This document shows positions 1 through 9,492 of a stretch of 64,000 nt of DNA, piece by piece. The stretch spans positions 28,736-92,735 of the forward strand of contig NZ_JAEQAZ010000010.1 in the NCBI RefSeq assembly GCF_016654115.1, given 5' to 3'. This stretch comes from Streptomyces sp. MBT53 (lineage in GTDB: Bacteria; Actinomycetota; Actinomycetes; Streptomycetales; Streptomycetaceae). The notes beneath the pieces were generated by a model. That model searched no databases, was not told the origin of the DNA, and worked only from the letters and a program-made list of their open reading frames with translations. Made by a program: the position numbers and the translations under genes. Numbering within the stretch: position 1 is the stretch's first letter; each line of letters begins with the position of its first letter.

Positions 1-67
1 CGGCCGTTGCCGTCAGTGCGGCCAGACCGGAGCCGATCATCACTCGCCGGGAGGGGCGCAGGGACAT
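1..67 (-). CDS. Secreted protein, N-terminus only
   Basis: Partial gene leaving the window at its left edge; only the first 22 codons are present. ATG lies at 65-67 on the minus strand and the peptide starts MSLRPSRRVMIGSGLAALTA, a signal peptide with a twin arginine ahead of a hydrophobic stretch, so export (possibly Tat) is likely. It is divergent from the GH27 alpha-galactosidase gene and shares the intergenic region that holds two LacI-type operators, which suggests another sugar-regulated secreted enzyme. The function cannot be read from what is here. Confidence 0.6.
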   Translation of the reverse strand, partial: MSLRPSRRVMIGSGLAALTATA

Positions 68-91
68 GGTGGCCTCCAAGGGTGCGGGTGA

Positions 92-105
92 TGGAAACGT
101 TGCCA
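92..105. promoter_or_regulatory. LacI-type operator 1
   Basis: TGGAAACGTTGCCA is a near-perfect 14-bp palindrome centred on CG, the form bound by LacI-family sugar repressors. It sits 25 bp upstream of the leftward secreted gene. Seen directly; assignment to the LacI family is inference from the centre and arm sequence. Confidence 0.6.
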
Positions 106-211
106 TCGACTCAGGAGGCCGTCAACGCCTCTGACAGCACGGGCAGTTCACTCCCGGTTCATTCTGGTCCGGACCATTGACGGCCGAACCCGGCGGGTGG
201 AACCCTCGCGA

Positions 212-225
212 TGGTTACGTTTCCA
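212..225. promoter_or_regulatory. LacI-type operator 2
   Basis: TGGTTACGTTTCCA is a 14-bp palindrome. Its reverse complement TGGAAACGTAACCA matches operator 1 in 12 of 14 positions. It lies about 47 bp upstream of the GH27 start, so one repressor probably controls both divergent arms. Confidence 0.6.
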
Positions 226-271
226 ACGGTGAGTTCGTGCAGCCCCCCACGGCGAAGCAGGAGACCTCGAC

Positions 272-1885
272 ATGACCGTTCCGGCACCCTTCAGGAGACG
301 CCTGAGCGCCGCCCTCACCATGGCGCTGCTGCTGGCCCTCGTCCCGGCCCTGCTGGTACTGCGCGCCGCACCGCCCGCACACGCCCTCGACAACGGCCTC
401 GCCCGGACGCCCCCGATGGGCTGGAACGACTGGAACGCCTTCGGCTGCAACGTCACGGAGCAGCTCGTCGAGCAGACCGCCGACTATCTCGTCTCCTCCG
501 GGCTGAAGGACGCCGGGTACCAGTACGTCAACATCGACGACTGCTGGATGACCTCGGCCCGCAACGCGGCGGGTCAACTCGTCCCCGATCCCGTCAAGTT
601 CCCCGACGGCATCAGCGGCACCGCCGCCTACGTCCACAGCAAGGGCCTCAAGCTCGGCATCTACGAGAGCGCCGGCACCGCCACCTGCGCCGGCTATCCC
701 GGCAGCCTCGGCCACGAGCAGACGGACGCCAACAGCTTCGCGGCCTGGGGCGTGGACTACCTCAAGTACGACAACTGCAACCACCAGAACGTGCCCGACC
801 AGCAGCGCTACACCGCGATGCGCGACGCCCTCGCGGCGACCGGCCGCCCGATCGTCTACAGCCTCTGCAACTGGGGCCTCGCCGACGTGTGGACCTGGGG
901 CGCGGGCGTCGGCAACAGCTGGCGCACCACCGACGACATCAACGTCAACTTCTCGACCGTGGTGTCCATTTACAAGGCCAACGTCAAACTCGCCGCGTAC
1001 GCCAAGCCGGGCGCCTGGAACGACCCCGACATGCTCGAGGTCGGCAACGGCATGTCGTTCACCGAGGACCGCACCCACTTCAGCCTCTGGTCGGAGATGG
1101 CCGCGCCCCTGATCGCCGGCACCGACCTGCGCAAGGCCACCGCCGCCACGCTCTCCCTCTACGGCAACAAGGACGTCATCGCCGTCGACCAGGACTCCCT
1201 GGGCAAGCAGGGCACCGAGATCTCCAACTCCGGTGGCCTGCACGTCCTTTCCAAGCCCCTCGCCAACGGCGACGTCTCGGTCGTCCTCTTCAACGAGAAC
1301 TCCTCCGCCGCCACCATCACCACCTCCGCCACGGCGGCCGGCCTCCCCTCGGCGTCCTCGTACAAGCTCAACAACCTCTGGTCGCACGTGATCAGCTCCA
1401 CCGCCGGCACCATCTCGGCGAGCGTCCCCGGCCACGGCTCGGTCATGTACCGGGTCTCCGCGGGCAGCGGCACCAGCGTCGGCACCACCCACCCCCTGAT
1501 CGGCGCCTCCTCCAACCGCTGCCTCGACGCCTACAACGGCGAGACCACCCCCGGCACCAAGATCGAGATCTGGGACTGCGGCGGCGGTACCAACCAGGCC
1601 GTGACCATCACCGCCGCCGGTGAACTCCGGCTCTACGGCGGCACCCAGTGCCTTGACGCCTACAACAACCAGACCGGCAACGGCACCAAGGTGCAGCTCT
1701 ACACCTGCAACGGCGGCGCCAACCAGAGGTGGAGCCTCAACCCCAACGGCACCGTCACCGGCACCCAGTCGGGCCTGTGCCTCGACGTCACCGGCGGCGA
1801 CCAGCCCGCGGGCAACGTCAACGGCATCGCGCTGGAACTCTGGTCCTGCAACGGTGGCGCCAACCAGCAGTGGCGCCTGGGCTGA
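272..1885 (+). CDS. Secreted GH27 alpha-galactosidase with ricin-B (CBM13) domain
   Basis: 537 aa. Removes terminal alpha-galactosyl residues, for example side chains of galactomannan. A signal peptide (residues 1-39) precedes a GH27 catalytic barrel starting at PPMGWNDWNAF. The catalytic nucleophile is Asp167 in KYDNC, and the conserved NDPD motif is at residues 250-253. A C-terminal beta domain is followed by a ricin-B/CBM13 lectin domain (about 410-537) with three QxW-like repeats; the first is degenerate (NQAVT), the others NQRW and NQQW. The start is chosen for the AGGAG at 259-263 ahead of ATG. GH76 follows 33 bp downstream, so the two are likely one operon under the LacI-type operator at 212-225. 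Confidence 0.93.
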   Translation: MTVPAPFRRRLSAALTMALLLALVPALLVLRAAPPAHALDNGLARTPPMGWNDWNAFGCNVTEQLVEQTADYLVSSGLKDAGYQYVNIDDCWMTSARNAAGQLVPDPVKFPDGISGTAAYVHSKGLKLGIYESAGTATCAGYPGSLGHEQTDANSFAAWGVDYLKYDNCNHQNVPDQQRYTAMRDALAATGRPIVYSLCNWGLADVWTWGAGVGNSWRTTDDINVNFSTVVSIYKANVKLAAYAKPGAWNDPDMLEVGNGMSFTEDRTHFSLWSEMAAPLIAGTDLRKATAATLSLYGNKDVIAVDQDSLGKQGTEISNSGGLHVLSKPLANGDVSVVLFNENSSAATITTSATAAGLPSASSYKLNNLWSHVISSTAGTISASVPGHGSVMYRVSAGSGTSVGTTHPLIGASSNRCLDAYNGETTPGTKIEIWDCGGGTNQAVTITAAGELRLYGGTQCLDAYNNQTGNGTKVQLYTCNGGANQRWSLNPNGTVTGTQSGLCLDVTGGDQPAGNVNGIALELWSCNGGANQQWRLG

Positions 1886-1918
1886 CCGCTCCCATTCCCC
1901 CACCTCGATGGAGCCGGC

Positions 1919-3379
1919 ATGAATTCAACTGCTAGACGGATCAGGCGAGTCGGGACCGGTCTGATCGCCGCCCTGGCCCTGTTCGTGCCGGTCTCCACCG
2001 GCGTCGCGACCGCCGCCCCCGAGGCGACGATCTGCAACAACTACTGCGACGCCCGCGACCCCGCCCTGTCCCCGGGAGACCGGCAGCCCGTGTCGGCCAC
2101 CATCTACTCCCGCACCCTCACCCTGCACTTCGACGACACCGACGCGATGGGCTGGGCCTCGATCACCAACGGCAGCCCCGGTGACGAGGTCTGGCTCGAC
2201 CGCTCCTTCGACGGCGGCCGTACCTGGAGCTCGGGCAGCAAGCTCGGCGACACCACCATCCCTGCGGGTCAAGGTGGTTGGCGCACGCTGATGTACAACG
2301 TCGACGACTGGAACGCCCTCGGCGTCGGCGCCCTGCGCGCCTGCGGCAAGGCCGGTGACCGGGCCGAGATCGCCTGCACACAGTGGGCCCGGACGACCTG
2401 GAACGCGGGCAGCCGCGCGACCGCCGCCGCCACCGCGCTGATGCAGTCCTACAACCTGGGCACCGGCCTCTTCGACACCACCGGCTGGTGGAACTCCGCC
2501 AACGCACTGACAGCCGTCATCGACAACATCCGCGTCACCGGCATGGGCAGCTACAAGTACGCCATCGCCAACACCTACGACCGCAACCTCTCCGCCCAGG
2601 GCGGCAACTTCACCAACGACTACATCGACGACACCGGCTGGTGGGGACTGGCCTGGGTCGACGCGTACGACCTCACCGGCGACTCCCGCTACCTCAACAC
2701 CGCCCGCGCGGACGCCGATTACATGGCCCGCTACTGGGACTCGACCTGTGGCGGCGGCGTGTGGTGGAGCACGGCGAAGACCTACAAGAACGCGATCGCC
2801 AACTCCCTCTACCTGGAGCTGAACGCGGCCCTGCACAACCGCGTCGCGGGCGACACGACGTACCTGGGGCGCGCCAACGCCGAGTGGTCGTGGTTCAAGG
2901 GCACCGGCGTGATCAACGGCTCCCACCTGGTCAACGACGGCATCAACCTGGCGACCTGCGGCAACAACGGCGACACGACATGGTCGTACAACCAGGGCGT
3001 CCTGCTCGGTGGTCTCTCGGAGCTGTACCGGGCGACCGGTGACTCGGCCCTCCTCACCACCGGCCGGCAGATCGGCGACGCCTCGACCACGTCGACGGCC
3101 CTCAACTCCGGTGGGATTCTGCGGGAACCGTGCGAGGCGAACGGCTGCGGTGGTGACGGGCCGTCGTTCAAGGGGGCGTACGTCCGGGGGCTGAGTGCCT
3201 TCAACTCCCGGCTGTCCGACCGCCCTTACACCTCGTACATCGCGCGGCAGGCCACCGCCGCCTACGCGAACGACCGCAACGCCCTCGACGCGTACGGGCT
3301 GCACTGGGCCGGGCCGCTGGACTCCACCGACGCGGCCCGGCAACAGAGCGCGCTCGACCTGATGAACGCGGCGAACTGA
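1919..3379 (+). CDS. Secreted GH76 alpha-1,6-mannanase
   Basis: 486 aa. GH76 enzymes cut alpha-1,6-linked mannan, the backbone of fungal cell-wall mannan. A signal peptide ends near residue 33 (ATAAP). A beta-sandwich-like N-terminal region (about 40-160) precedes an (alpha/alpha)6 domain carrying the family's catalytic Asp pair in [10 protein letters not shown] (Asp237, Asp238). The C-terminus has the usual [17 protein letters not shown] ending of the family. It lies 33 bp after the GH27 gene in the same direction and is probably cotranscribed. Together they would strip galactose and open mannan. No lectin domain is present. Confidence 0.9.
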   Translation: MNSTARRIRRVGTGLIAALALFVPVSTGVATAAPEATICNNYCDARDPALSPGDRQPVSATIYSRTLTLHFDDTDAMGWASITNGSPGDEVWLDRSFDGGRTWSSGSKLGDTTIPAGQGGWRTLMYNVDDWNALGVGALRACGKAGDRAEIACTQWARTTWNAGSRATAAATALMQSYNLGTGLFDTTGWWNSANALTAVIDNIRVTGMGSYKYAIANTYDRNLSAQGGNFTNDYIDDTGWWGLAWVDAYDLTGDSRYLNTARADADYMARYWDSTCGGGVWWSTAKTYKNAIANSLYLELNAALHNRVAGDTTYLGRANAEWSWFKGTGVINGSHLVNDGINLATCGNNGDTTWSYNQGVLLGGLSELYRATGDSALLTTGRQIGDASTTSTALNSGGILREPCEANGCGGDGPSFKGAYVRGLSAFNSRLSDRPYTSYIARQATAAYANDRNALDAYGLHWAGPLDSTDAARQQSALDLMNAAN

Positions 3380-3386
3380 TGGTCCG

Positions 3387-4304
3387 TCACTTGCGCTTCG
3401 CGGATGCGGCCAAGGCCTTGAACTCGTCCCACCGGACCCGGGGACGGGTCAGGCCGCGTCGCTCCAGATAGCGGGCGGTGGCGCGGCGGGTGTCGCGCAG
3501 GACGCGGATCGCGTCGGTCGGGCGGCCCGTGCCCATGGGTTCCACCACCTTGGCGGGGACCAGCAGCCAGCCGTCGCCCACGGCCTTCAGGGTGCCCCGG
3601 ACCAGGGCGTTGTGCATATTGTTCAGCTGCTCGTCGTGCCGGTGCACCAGGAGCGAGGCCGGCCCCTCGGTCGCCGCGCAGTCGGCGGGCACCTCCACCG
3701 CGAAGCCGTCCCCGGCCGGTACGGGCCGCGTCCGGGCGAGCACCGGTGCCCCGGACGCGTCGCGCGCGGCGAGCACCGCCGAGGAGAAACGGGCGAGTTG
3801 GGCCGCGCCCGGCAGCAAGTGCTCCCCTTCCGGGGCCTGTTGGGCCGACACGGGGAGCGGCGGTCGTACGACGATCTGGTCCGGGGTGACGGTGATCAGG
3901 AGCCGGAGGTAGTACCAGGTCGTCAACGGCCGCATGGGAGCGGAGACATACGCCCTGCTGTGCGGCTGCCGTTCGAAGAGCATCCGCCAGTAGTCCTCGG
4001 CTCCCTGAGGGCCCGTCATGATCTCGTCGGGGCACTCGGCACGGCCGCCGACGAAGATCTGCGGGGCGTGGTCGAGACCGCTGCCGGTGGGGTCGGAGAA
4101 GAGGAGGGCGACGCGGCCGTCCCGGCGGATGTTCAGCGCCTTCTGCGCGAAGGCCAGCGACGTGCTCAGCAGAAGCGTGCCGTCCTTCTGCCGCCGTACG
4201 GCGGTCGGCCAGACCAGCGGTGTGCCGTCGCGGCCGAGGGTGACGAACTCGCAGGTCCGGTAGGCGTCCAGGACGTCGAGCGGTGCGGAGTCGAGAAGGG
4301 TCAT
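3387..4304 (-). CDS. Pyridoxamine 5'-phosphate oxidase-family flavoprotein
   Basis: 305 aa. The N-terminal half is a split-barrel flavin-binding domain of the PNPOx-like family (CEFVTLGRDGTPLVWPTAV, then RDGRVALLFSDPTG). The roughly 120-residue C-terminal extension has no motif I recognise. The ATG at 4304 overlaps the TGA of the upstream hemerythrin gene (ATGA), with GGAG 7 nt before it, so the two are translationally coupled. A longer open frame continues upstream but runs through the hemerythrin gene and is not used. The substrate is unknown; the family binds FMN or F420 and is unlikely to be the real PdxH. Confidence 0.75.
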   Translation of the reverse strand: MTLLDSAPLDVLDAYRTCEFVTLGRDGTPLVWPTAVRRQKDGTLLLSTSLAFAQKALNIRRDGRVALLFSDPTGSGLDHAPQIFVGGRAECPDEIMTGPQGAEDYWRMLFERQPHSRAYVSAPMRPLTTWYYLRLLITVTPDQIVVRPPLPVSAQQAPEGEHLLPGAAQLARFSSAVLAARDASGAPVLARTRPVPAGDGFAVEVPADCAATEGPASLLVHRHDEQLNNMHNALVRGTLKAVGDGWLLVPAKVVEPMGTGRPTDAIRVLRDTRRATARYLERRGLTRPRVRWDEFKALAASAKRK

Positions 4305-5068
4305 CGGTTCTGCTCCCCGTCCAGCGGGCCGCGTATCGCCCGGCAGGCGGCAGCGTACTGGCGGCGGCCGACGGCCTTCCACAGCACTCGGCCGACCAGT
4401 GGGGTCCTGTCGAGGAAGTACGCCCGCTCCTCGGGAGTGGCGTCCTCCAGGATCGCGCCGAGCGCGATCAACAGCCTGTTCCTGGGGATCCGTTCAAGAC
4501 CACGGCGCCCGACCAGGTCCCATTCCTCGACCGACAGGTGTTCCGAGACCAGGGGCAGCACCAACTGCTCCTCGTCGTCGAGGTGTTCGAGCAGCACGGC
4601 CGAGTGCTGCTCCAGCGCGAGCGCCAACTCCTCGCCTGCGACGGTGTCCGCGGCCCGCTCCCACGCGGCCGTCCACTCCGTCGCGACCGTCAGACTCACG
4701 TCGATGCGCTGGTGCTGCTCCTCCATGCGTGCCACCAACTGGGCGTCCGGGGCCCGGTCTTGGAGGTGCGGCCAGATGAGGTCGTCCTCGACGGAGTGGT
4801 GGCTGTGCAGTCCCGCCACGTACTCGCGCAGATGCTCCGCGACCTTCGTCGCGCGGGCGGTGTCGCCGTCGGGGACGGCTCGTACCAGGCGGGGCAGATA
4901 CGCCGACTCGCGGCGGAAGACCCGGTGGACCACGATCATCTCGTGCGTGTACGGACGCTCGGCCGTGGGAAGTTCGTCCGTCGTGCTGCTGGGTGACACG
5001 CTTGCTTGCTCCAACGATCGGATATCGGCAACAGCCTCCCAGGGTGGTGCGGCCTTCTTGGCGTTCAC
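4301..5068 (-). CDS. Hemerythrin HHE-domain protein
   Basis: 255 aa. A hemerythrin-like four-helix bundle occupies roughly residues 40-185, with metal-ligand motifs HEMIVVH (His42, His48), HSHHSVEDD (about 88-95), EEQHQRID and LEHLDDEEQ. Such proteins bind a di-iron centre and sense or buffer O2, NO or redox stress. The GTG at 5068 (AAGGG upstream) is the plausible start; the first 38 residues look disordered. It is cotranscribed with and overlaps the flavoprotein gene by 4 bp, suggesting an O2/redox partnership. It is divergent from the BTAD regulator, which may control it. Confidence 0.85.
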   Translation of the reverse strand: MNAKKAAPPWEAVADIRSLEQASVSPSSTTDELPTAERPYTHEMIVVHRVFRRESAYLPRLVRAVPDGDTARATKVAEHLREYVAGLHSHHSVEDDLIWPHLQDRAPDAQLVARMEEQHQRIDVSLTVATEWTAAWERAADTVAGEELALALEQHSAVLLEHLDDEEQLVLPLVSEHLSVEEWDLVGRRGLERIPRNRLLIALGAILEDATPEERAYFLDRTPLVGRVLWKAVGRRQYAAACRAIRGPLDGEQNR

Positions 5069-5114
5069 TTGGGGCCCTTGGCCGCAGGCTTGCGGGAAGG
5101 GCGTTTATCGTCCG

Positions 5115-5146
5115 TTGACCGGGCTGCGACAGGGCTCGGGTAGATT
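5115..5146 (+). promoter_or_regulatory. Putative promoter of the BTAD regulator (leaderless)
   Basis: TTGACC at 5115-5120 and TAGATT at 5141-5146 with a 20-bp spacer, slightly long. The -10 ends only 8 nt before the GTG at 5155 and no ribosome-binding site is seen, so the mRNA is probably leaderless. Confidence 0.4.
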
Positions 5147-5154
5147 CCCGCGCC

Positions 5155-8100
5155 GTGCTGCGTATTCGAGTCCTGGGTTCGTTGGGCGCCGATGACGAGG
5201 GGCGACCGGTAGGGCTCGGTGCTCCACGTCAACGGGCCGTGCTGGCGCTGCTGATCGCGGCCCGCGGCACCGTCGTGCCCGTCGACCGGATCACGGACGC
5301 GCTGTGGCGCGGGGCACCGCCGAACCGTGCCACGGTCTCCCTGCACACCTATGTGTCCCACCTGCGCCGCGCCCTCGAACCGGGTCGGCCGCCGCGCACC
5401 CCGGCGACCGTGCTGGTCACCGCGCCGCCCGGCTACGCCCTGCGGCTGCCCGAGGACGCGGTGGACGCCTGGCGCTTCGAGACCTGGGTGGCCCGCGCCC
5501 GGCACGCCCCGCCCGAGGAGGCCCGCGCGCTGCTCGCCGAGGCGCTCGCCTGGTGGCAGGGCCCGGCCTTCGCGGAACACGCGGACGAGGCCTGGGCCGA
5601 GCCGGAGGTGACCCGCCTGACCGCACTGCGCGCCGAGGCCCGCGAACTCGCCGTCGCCGCCGACCTGCGCACCGGCCGCCCCGCCGAGGCGGTACCGGCC
5701 GCCGAACTCCTCGTACGGGAAAGCCCGTTGCGGGAGGAGGGATGGCGGCTGCTCGCCCTCGCCCAGTGGGCCTGCGGACGACAGGCCGACGCCCTCGCCG
5801 CGCTACGGGGCGCGACCCGGGTGCTGCGCGAGGAACTCGGCTGCGACCCCGGCCCGGCACTGGCCGAACTGGAACAGGCGGTACTGAGCGGACGGCTCGA
5901 CGTGCTGCGAGCGCAGGTGCCGCACCGTGGTGAACCGCGTGCCGAGCAACGAGCGTTGGCCGTCCGGCACGGCGAACACCGGGCCAGGACCAGCGAGTTC
6001 GACGGCGAAACCGGCCTCGTGCCGAGCCACAGCGGTGAACCACGCGCCGGAGCCGCCCTCTTCGTCGGCCGTGACAGTGAACTCCACGCGGTGGACACCG
6101 CCGCGCGGGCCGCCCGGCGGCGGGGCGGTGTCGTACTCGTCACCGGTGAGGCCGGGGTCGGCAAGTCCGCGCTGCTCGGGCGGGTCGAAGGACGACTGCG
6201 GTCGGCCGGATGGACGGTGGTCGTCGGGCGCTGCCCGCAGTACGAGGGCGCGCCGCCCGCCTGGGCCTGGGCGGAGGCGCTCGGCGCGCTCGCCCGCGAA
6301 CTGCCGCCCACCCGCCCCGCCGAACTCGCCGTACTGCTGCGCGAGCAGGACAGCGCGGCCGTCACGACCCGGGACGAGGCGACCGCCGGCCGCTTCCGCA
6401 TGCATCGCGCCTTCGCCGCCTGGCTCCGCGCGGCGGCCGGTGAGTTCCCCCTCGCCGTCCTCCTGGAGGATCTGCACCGGGCCGACGGCGAGACCCTCGC
6501 CCTGCTCGAAGCCGCGGCCGGCGTCACCGGCGTACCCCTGCTCACCGTCGCCAGCTACCGGCCCGCCGAGGCGGGGGAGCGGCTGGGCAAGACCCTCGCC
6601 CACCTCGCCCCCGTCGCACCGCGCCGCATCGCGCTGAGCGGTCTCGGCCCGCACGACGTCGCCACCGTCGTCGACGCCGTGTGCGGTGAACCGGTGGACC
6701 CCTGGACGGTCACGGCCCTCGCCGAACGGACCGGCGGCAACCCCTTCTACGTCCTGGAGAGCGCACGCCTGCTGGCCAGCGAGGGCGCCCTCGTCGCCGT
6801 CTCCGAGGTCCCGCAGGGCGTACGCGACGTCCTGCGCAGACGGCTCGCCCTGCTGCCCGCCACCGCCCGTGAGGCCCTGCGGCTCACGGCCGTCGTGGGT
6901 CTGGAGGGCGACGCGACCGTCCTCGTCGACGCGGCCGACACCGACGAGGACACGGTGCTGGAGGGCCTCGACGCGGCCCTCGCCGCGGACCTGCTGACCG
7001 AATCCGGGCCCGGACGGGTCCGGTTCGTGCACGCGCTGGTCCGCGACACCGTGTACACCGACCTGTCCGGCGTACGCCGGGCCCGGCTGCACGCCCGCAT
7101 CGCGCAGGCGCTCCGCCGCCACCGGCCGCACGAACTCGCCGCCCTGGCCCACCACTTCGCCCACTCCGGCAACACCGCGCACGCACCCCTCGCCGTCGAC
7201 TACGCGCTCCGCGCCGCCGAGGCGGCCGAACGGCGCTACGCCCACGACGTCGCCGTGGACCTCATCCAGCAGGCGATCGAGACTCACACGGCGGCCAAAG
7301 GCCCGGCTCAACTGGACGACACCGTAGGCCTGTTGGTGCGGCTGCTCGGCGCGCAGGTCAGGGCCGGTTCCACCGAAGCGGCCCGCCGGACCCGGCAGCG
7401 CGCCGTCGAACTCGCCGAACAGGCCGACCGGGGCGACCTGGTGGCAGCGGTCTACGGCGCCTGGACCGAACCAGCGCCCTGGCGCAGCAGACTGGAGGGC
7501 TTCGGCGACCGGACCACCCTGGAGCGCCTGGAACGACTCGCGGCCGATCCCGGACTCGACGACCCCACCCGCGCACGGGTGTTGCAGGTCTACGTCGAGG
7601 CGGTGGCCGTCGAGAACGCGCCCCGCGCCCTGGAAGCGGCCCGCACCCAACTCGCGCTGGCCCGCGCCAACGGCGAACCACGCCTGCTCGCCGCCGCGTT
7701 GATGACCTCGGCCAGGCTCCTGCCACTGGAGACCCAGGCCGCCGAGCGGACCCCGCTGGTCGCCGAACTCCGCCGACTCGCCCACGCGCACGACCTGCCC
7801 GCCTACCGTTGGGTCCCCGAACACCTCGACGGCATGACCGCCGGCACGCTCAACGACCCCGCCGCGGTACGCCGGCACACCGAGCGGGGACTCGAACTCG
7901 CCCACCGCTACCGCATGGTGTGGGCGCAGGGCCTGGGCGTCGCGACCTCGGCCATGCTGGCGACGGTCGCCGGCCGCTTCGGCGCGGCGGAGGCCGGATA
8001 CGCCGAGGCCGACGTCCTGCTGCGCCGCGTCGGCTCGCACCACGCCCGCGGCCTGCACACCCTGGGACTGACCACCGTCCGGCTCGCCCAGGACCGGGTG

Positions 8101-8571
8101 GCCGAGATCGAACCGGTGATGCGGAGGGTCTACGAGACCGTCGGCGCCCCCTGCGGAGTGGCCCTCGCCCTCATCCTGGCCCGCCTCGGCAGACTCGACG
8201 AGTCACTCGCGGTGCGCTGCCCGCCGGAGCCCGTGACGGACCACCTGTACGGCCTGGAACTCGACTTCCGCGCCCAACTGGCCGTGCTGCACGGCGACTT
8301 GGACCTGGCGTCGGCACTGGTCCCGCAGCTGCTGCCGGTCCGGGACCAGCTCGCCGGCGCGGCCGGAGCCGCCTACGCGACCCGCCCCCTCGCCCACGCC
8401 CTCGCCGACCTGTACCGACTCCTGGGCGAGGACGGTCCGGCCGCCGACAACTACACCCTGGCCGAGCGCACCGCCCTCGCCTGGGGCTCGACCCACCTGG
8501 CCGACCGGGCCCGCGAGGCGATGGCAACGTTGGCGACCGCGCACGCGCGGCGCCGGACGTTCGCGACGTAG
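5155..8571 (+). CDS. BTAD/AfsR-type transcriptional regulator with AAA ATPase
   Basis: 1138 aa. An OmpR-type winged helix (1-95, beginning LRIRVLGSLGADDEG) and a bacterial transcriptional activation domain (about 100-245) give the SARP architecture. A linker (250-300) is followed by a STAND-type ATPase with Walker A GEAGVGKS near 330-338 and Walker B LAVLLEDLHRAD near 433-444. The remaining 550 residues are helical, TPR-like repeats. No C-terminal LuxR helix-turn-helix is present. Such proteins activate nearby or pathway genes. The neighbours are hemerythrin (divergent) and an amidohydrolase (convergent); the target is not evident. The GTG start lacks a Shine-Dalgarno and sits just after a -10 element. 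Confidence 0.88.
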   Translation: MLRIRVLGSLGADDEGRPVGLGAPRQRAVLALLIAARGTVVPVDRITDALWRGAPPNRATVSLHTYVSHLRRALEPGRPPRTPATVLVTAPPGYALRLPEDAVDAWRFETWVARARHAPPEEARALLAEALAWWQGPAFAEHADEAWAEPEVTRLTALRAEARELAVAADLRTGRPAEAVPAAELLVRESPLREEGWRLLALAQWACGRQADALAALRGATRVLREELGCDPGPALAELEQAVLSGRLDVLRAQVPHRGEPRAEQRALAVRHGEHRARTSEFDGETGLVPSHSGEPRAGAALFVGRDSELHAVDTAARAARRRGGVVLVTGEAGVGKSALLGRVEGRLRSAGWTVVVGRCPQYEGAPPAWAWAEALGALARELPPTRPAELAVLLREQDSAAVTTRDEATAGRFRMHRAFAAWLRAAAGEFPLAVLLEDLHRADGETLALLEAAAGVTGVPLLTVASYRPAEAGERLGKTLAHLAPVAPRRIALSGLGPHDVATVVDAVCGEPVDPWTVTALAERTGGNPFYVLESARLLASEGALVAVSEVPQGVRDVLRRRLALLPATAREALRLTAVVGLEGDATVLVDAADTDEDTVLEGLDAALAADLLTESGPGRVRFVHALVRDTVYTDLSGVRRARLHARIAQALRRHRPHELAALAHHFAHSGNTAHAPLAVDYALRAAEAAERRYAHDVAVDLIQQAIETHTAAKGPAQLDDTVGLLVRLLGAQVRAGSTEAARRTRQRAVELAEQADRGDLVAAVYGAWTEPAPWRSRLEGFGDRTTLERLERLAADPGLDDPTRARVLQVYVEAVAVENAPRALEAARTQLALARANGEPRLLAAALMTSARLLPLETQAAERTPLVAELRRLAHAHDLPAYRWVPEHLDGMTAGTLNDPAAVRRHTERGLELAHRYRMVWAQGLGVATSAMLATVAGRFGAAEAGYAEADVLLRRVGSHHARGLHTLGLTTVRLAQDRVAEIEPVMRRVYETVGAPCGVALALILARLGRLDESLAVRCPPEPVTDHLYGLELDFRAQLAVLHGDLDLASALVPQLLPVRDQLAGAAGAAYATRPLAHALADLYRLLGEDGPAADNYTLAERTALAWGSTHLADRAREAMATLATAHARRRTFAT

Positions 8572-8592
8572 GAAGGGCGAGGAGTCGACCCG

Positions 8593-9492
8593 TCATCCCT
8601 GTCCGGTCAGCAGCCTGCGCGGATTGGCGATGCGGAAGGCGTACGCCGCCGCTCCGCCCAGCCCATGACCCGGATGCCGGGGAGGCTCGGCGTACGGCCG
8701 GTCCGAGCCCTGGACCACGGCGTTCACACCGAGCGCGCGGACGGTCGCCTCGACGGCGGTCGGGCCGTAGGACGACGTCTCGACGAACACCCCGAGGTCG
8801 GCCCGTGCGGGTCCGCCGCCCCGGGCGGCCAGCCGCTCCCCGTGCAGCGGGGCGAGTCCGGCCAGCAGGGCGAAGCACACCCGCAGGCGCGGGTGGCGCG
8901 GCCGGCCGAAGGCGTGGAAGGCGTACCAGGCGGCGTGCATCTGCTGGACGTACGGCACCATCGCGGGCCACCAGCCGGGGTTCGCCGAGGAGCCCACCGC
9001 GGGCCCCGGGTGGACGAGGAGCGGGAGGTCGCGTTCTTCGAGCAGGTCGAGGAGCGGGGCGCAGCGGTCGTAACCGGCCGCGTCCGCAAGGGAGTTGGCG
9101 GGGAGCTGGAGACCGGCGAAGCCGCGGTCGAGATCCTTGGCGGTCGCCGTCGCGTCGATGTCCCGTACACAGGCCGCGGCCCAGGCCCCGAACGGCTCGG
9201 GCAGCGCCGCCGCGCCGTCGTGGTAGGCGTCGAGCAGCGGTCGTGCCTCGGCGGCGGGCAGCCACTCCACGCCGATCGGGGCCGACAGCGAGACGAGCAC
9301 CCGGTCGAGACCGTCGGCGGCGGCGAGTTCCGCGCGCCGGGCGATGTCATGGTCTCCGGGCGATATCCCGAAGGGCGGTTCACCGTCCAGGAACAGGGTC
9401 CAGCCGTCCAGATACGGCGGTTCGCGGCGGGCACGCAGAGCCGTCACCAGCGAGGGGGTCCACAGATGCTGGTGCACGTCGACGTTGGTCAT
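8593..9492 (-). CDS. Amidohydrolase-2 family metal hydrolase
   Basis: 299 aa. A TIM-barrel amidohydrolase: the N-terminal DVHQHLW gives the HxH metal pair, LLVHPGP a further His, and GSDRPYAEP the C-terminal Asp. Relatives hydrolyse or decarboxylate cyclic and aromatic acids. The ATG at 9492 is preceded by GGGAG 8 nt upstream. The reading frame stays open far upstream but without similarity to anything sensible, so it is not extended. Its start overlaps the stop of a possible 27-codon leader ORF (9489-9572). It is convergent with the BTAD regulator. The substrate is unknown. Confidence 0.8.
   Translation of the reverse strand: MTNVDVHQHLWTPSLVTALRARREPPYLDGWTLFLDGEPPFGISPGDHDIARRAELAAADGLDRVLVSLSAPIGVEWLPAAEARPLLDAYHDGAAALPEPFGAWAAACVRDIDATATAKDLDRGFAGLQLPANSLADAAGYDRCAPLLDLLEERDLPLLVHPGPAVGSSANPGWWPAMVPYVQQMHAAWYAFHAFGRPRHPRLRVCFALLAGLAPLHGERLAARGGGPARADLGVFVETSSYGPTAVEATVRALGVNAVVQGSDRPYAEPPRHPGHGLGGAAAYAFRIANPRRLLTGQG

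Noticed and set aside
211..1623. Long open frame inside the GH27 gene, and many similar 60-750-codon frames throughout
   Set aside because: They are Arg/Pro/Ala-rich shadows of real genes caused by the high G+C content, without domains or ribosome-binding sites.
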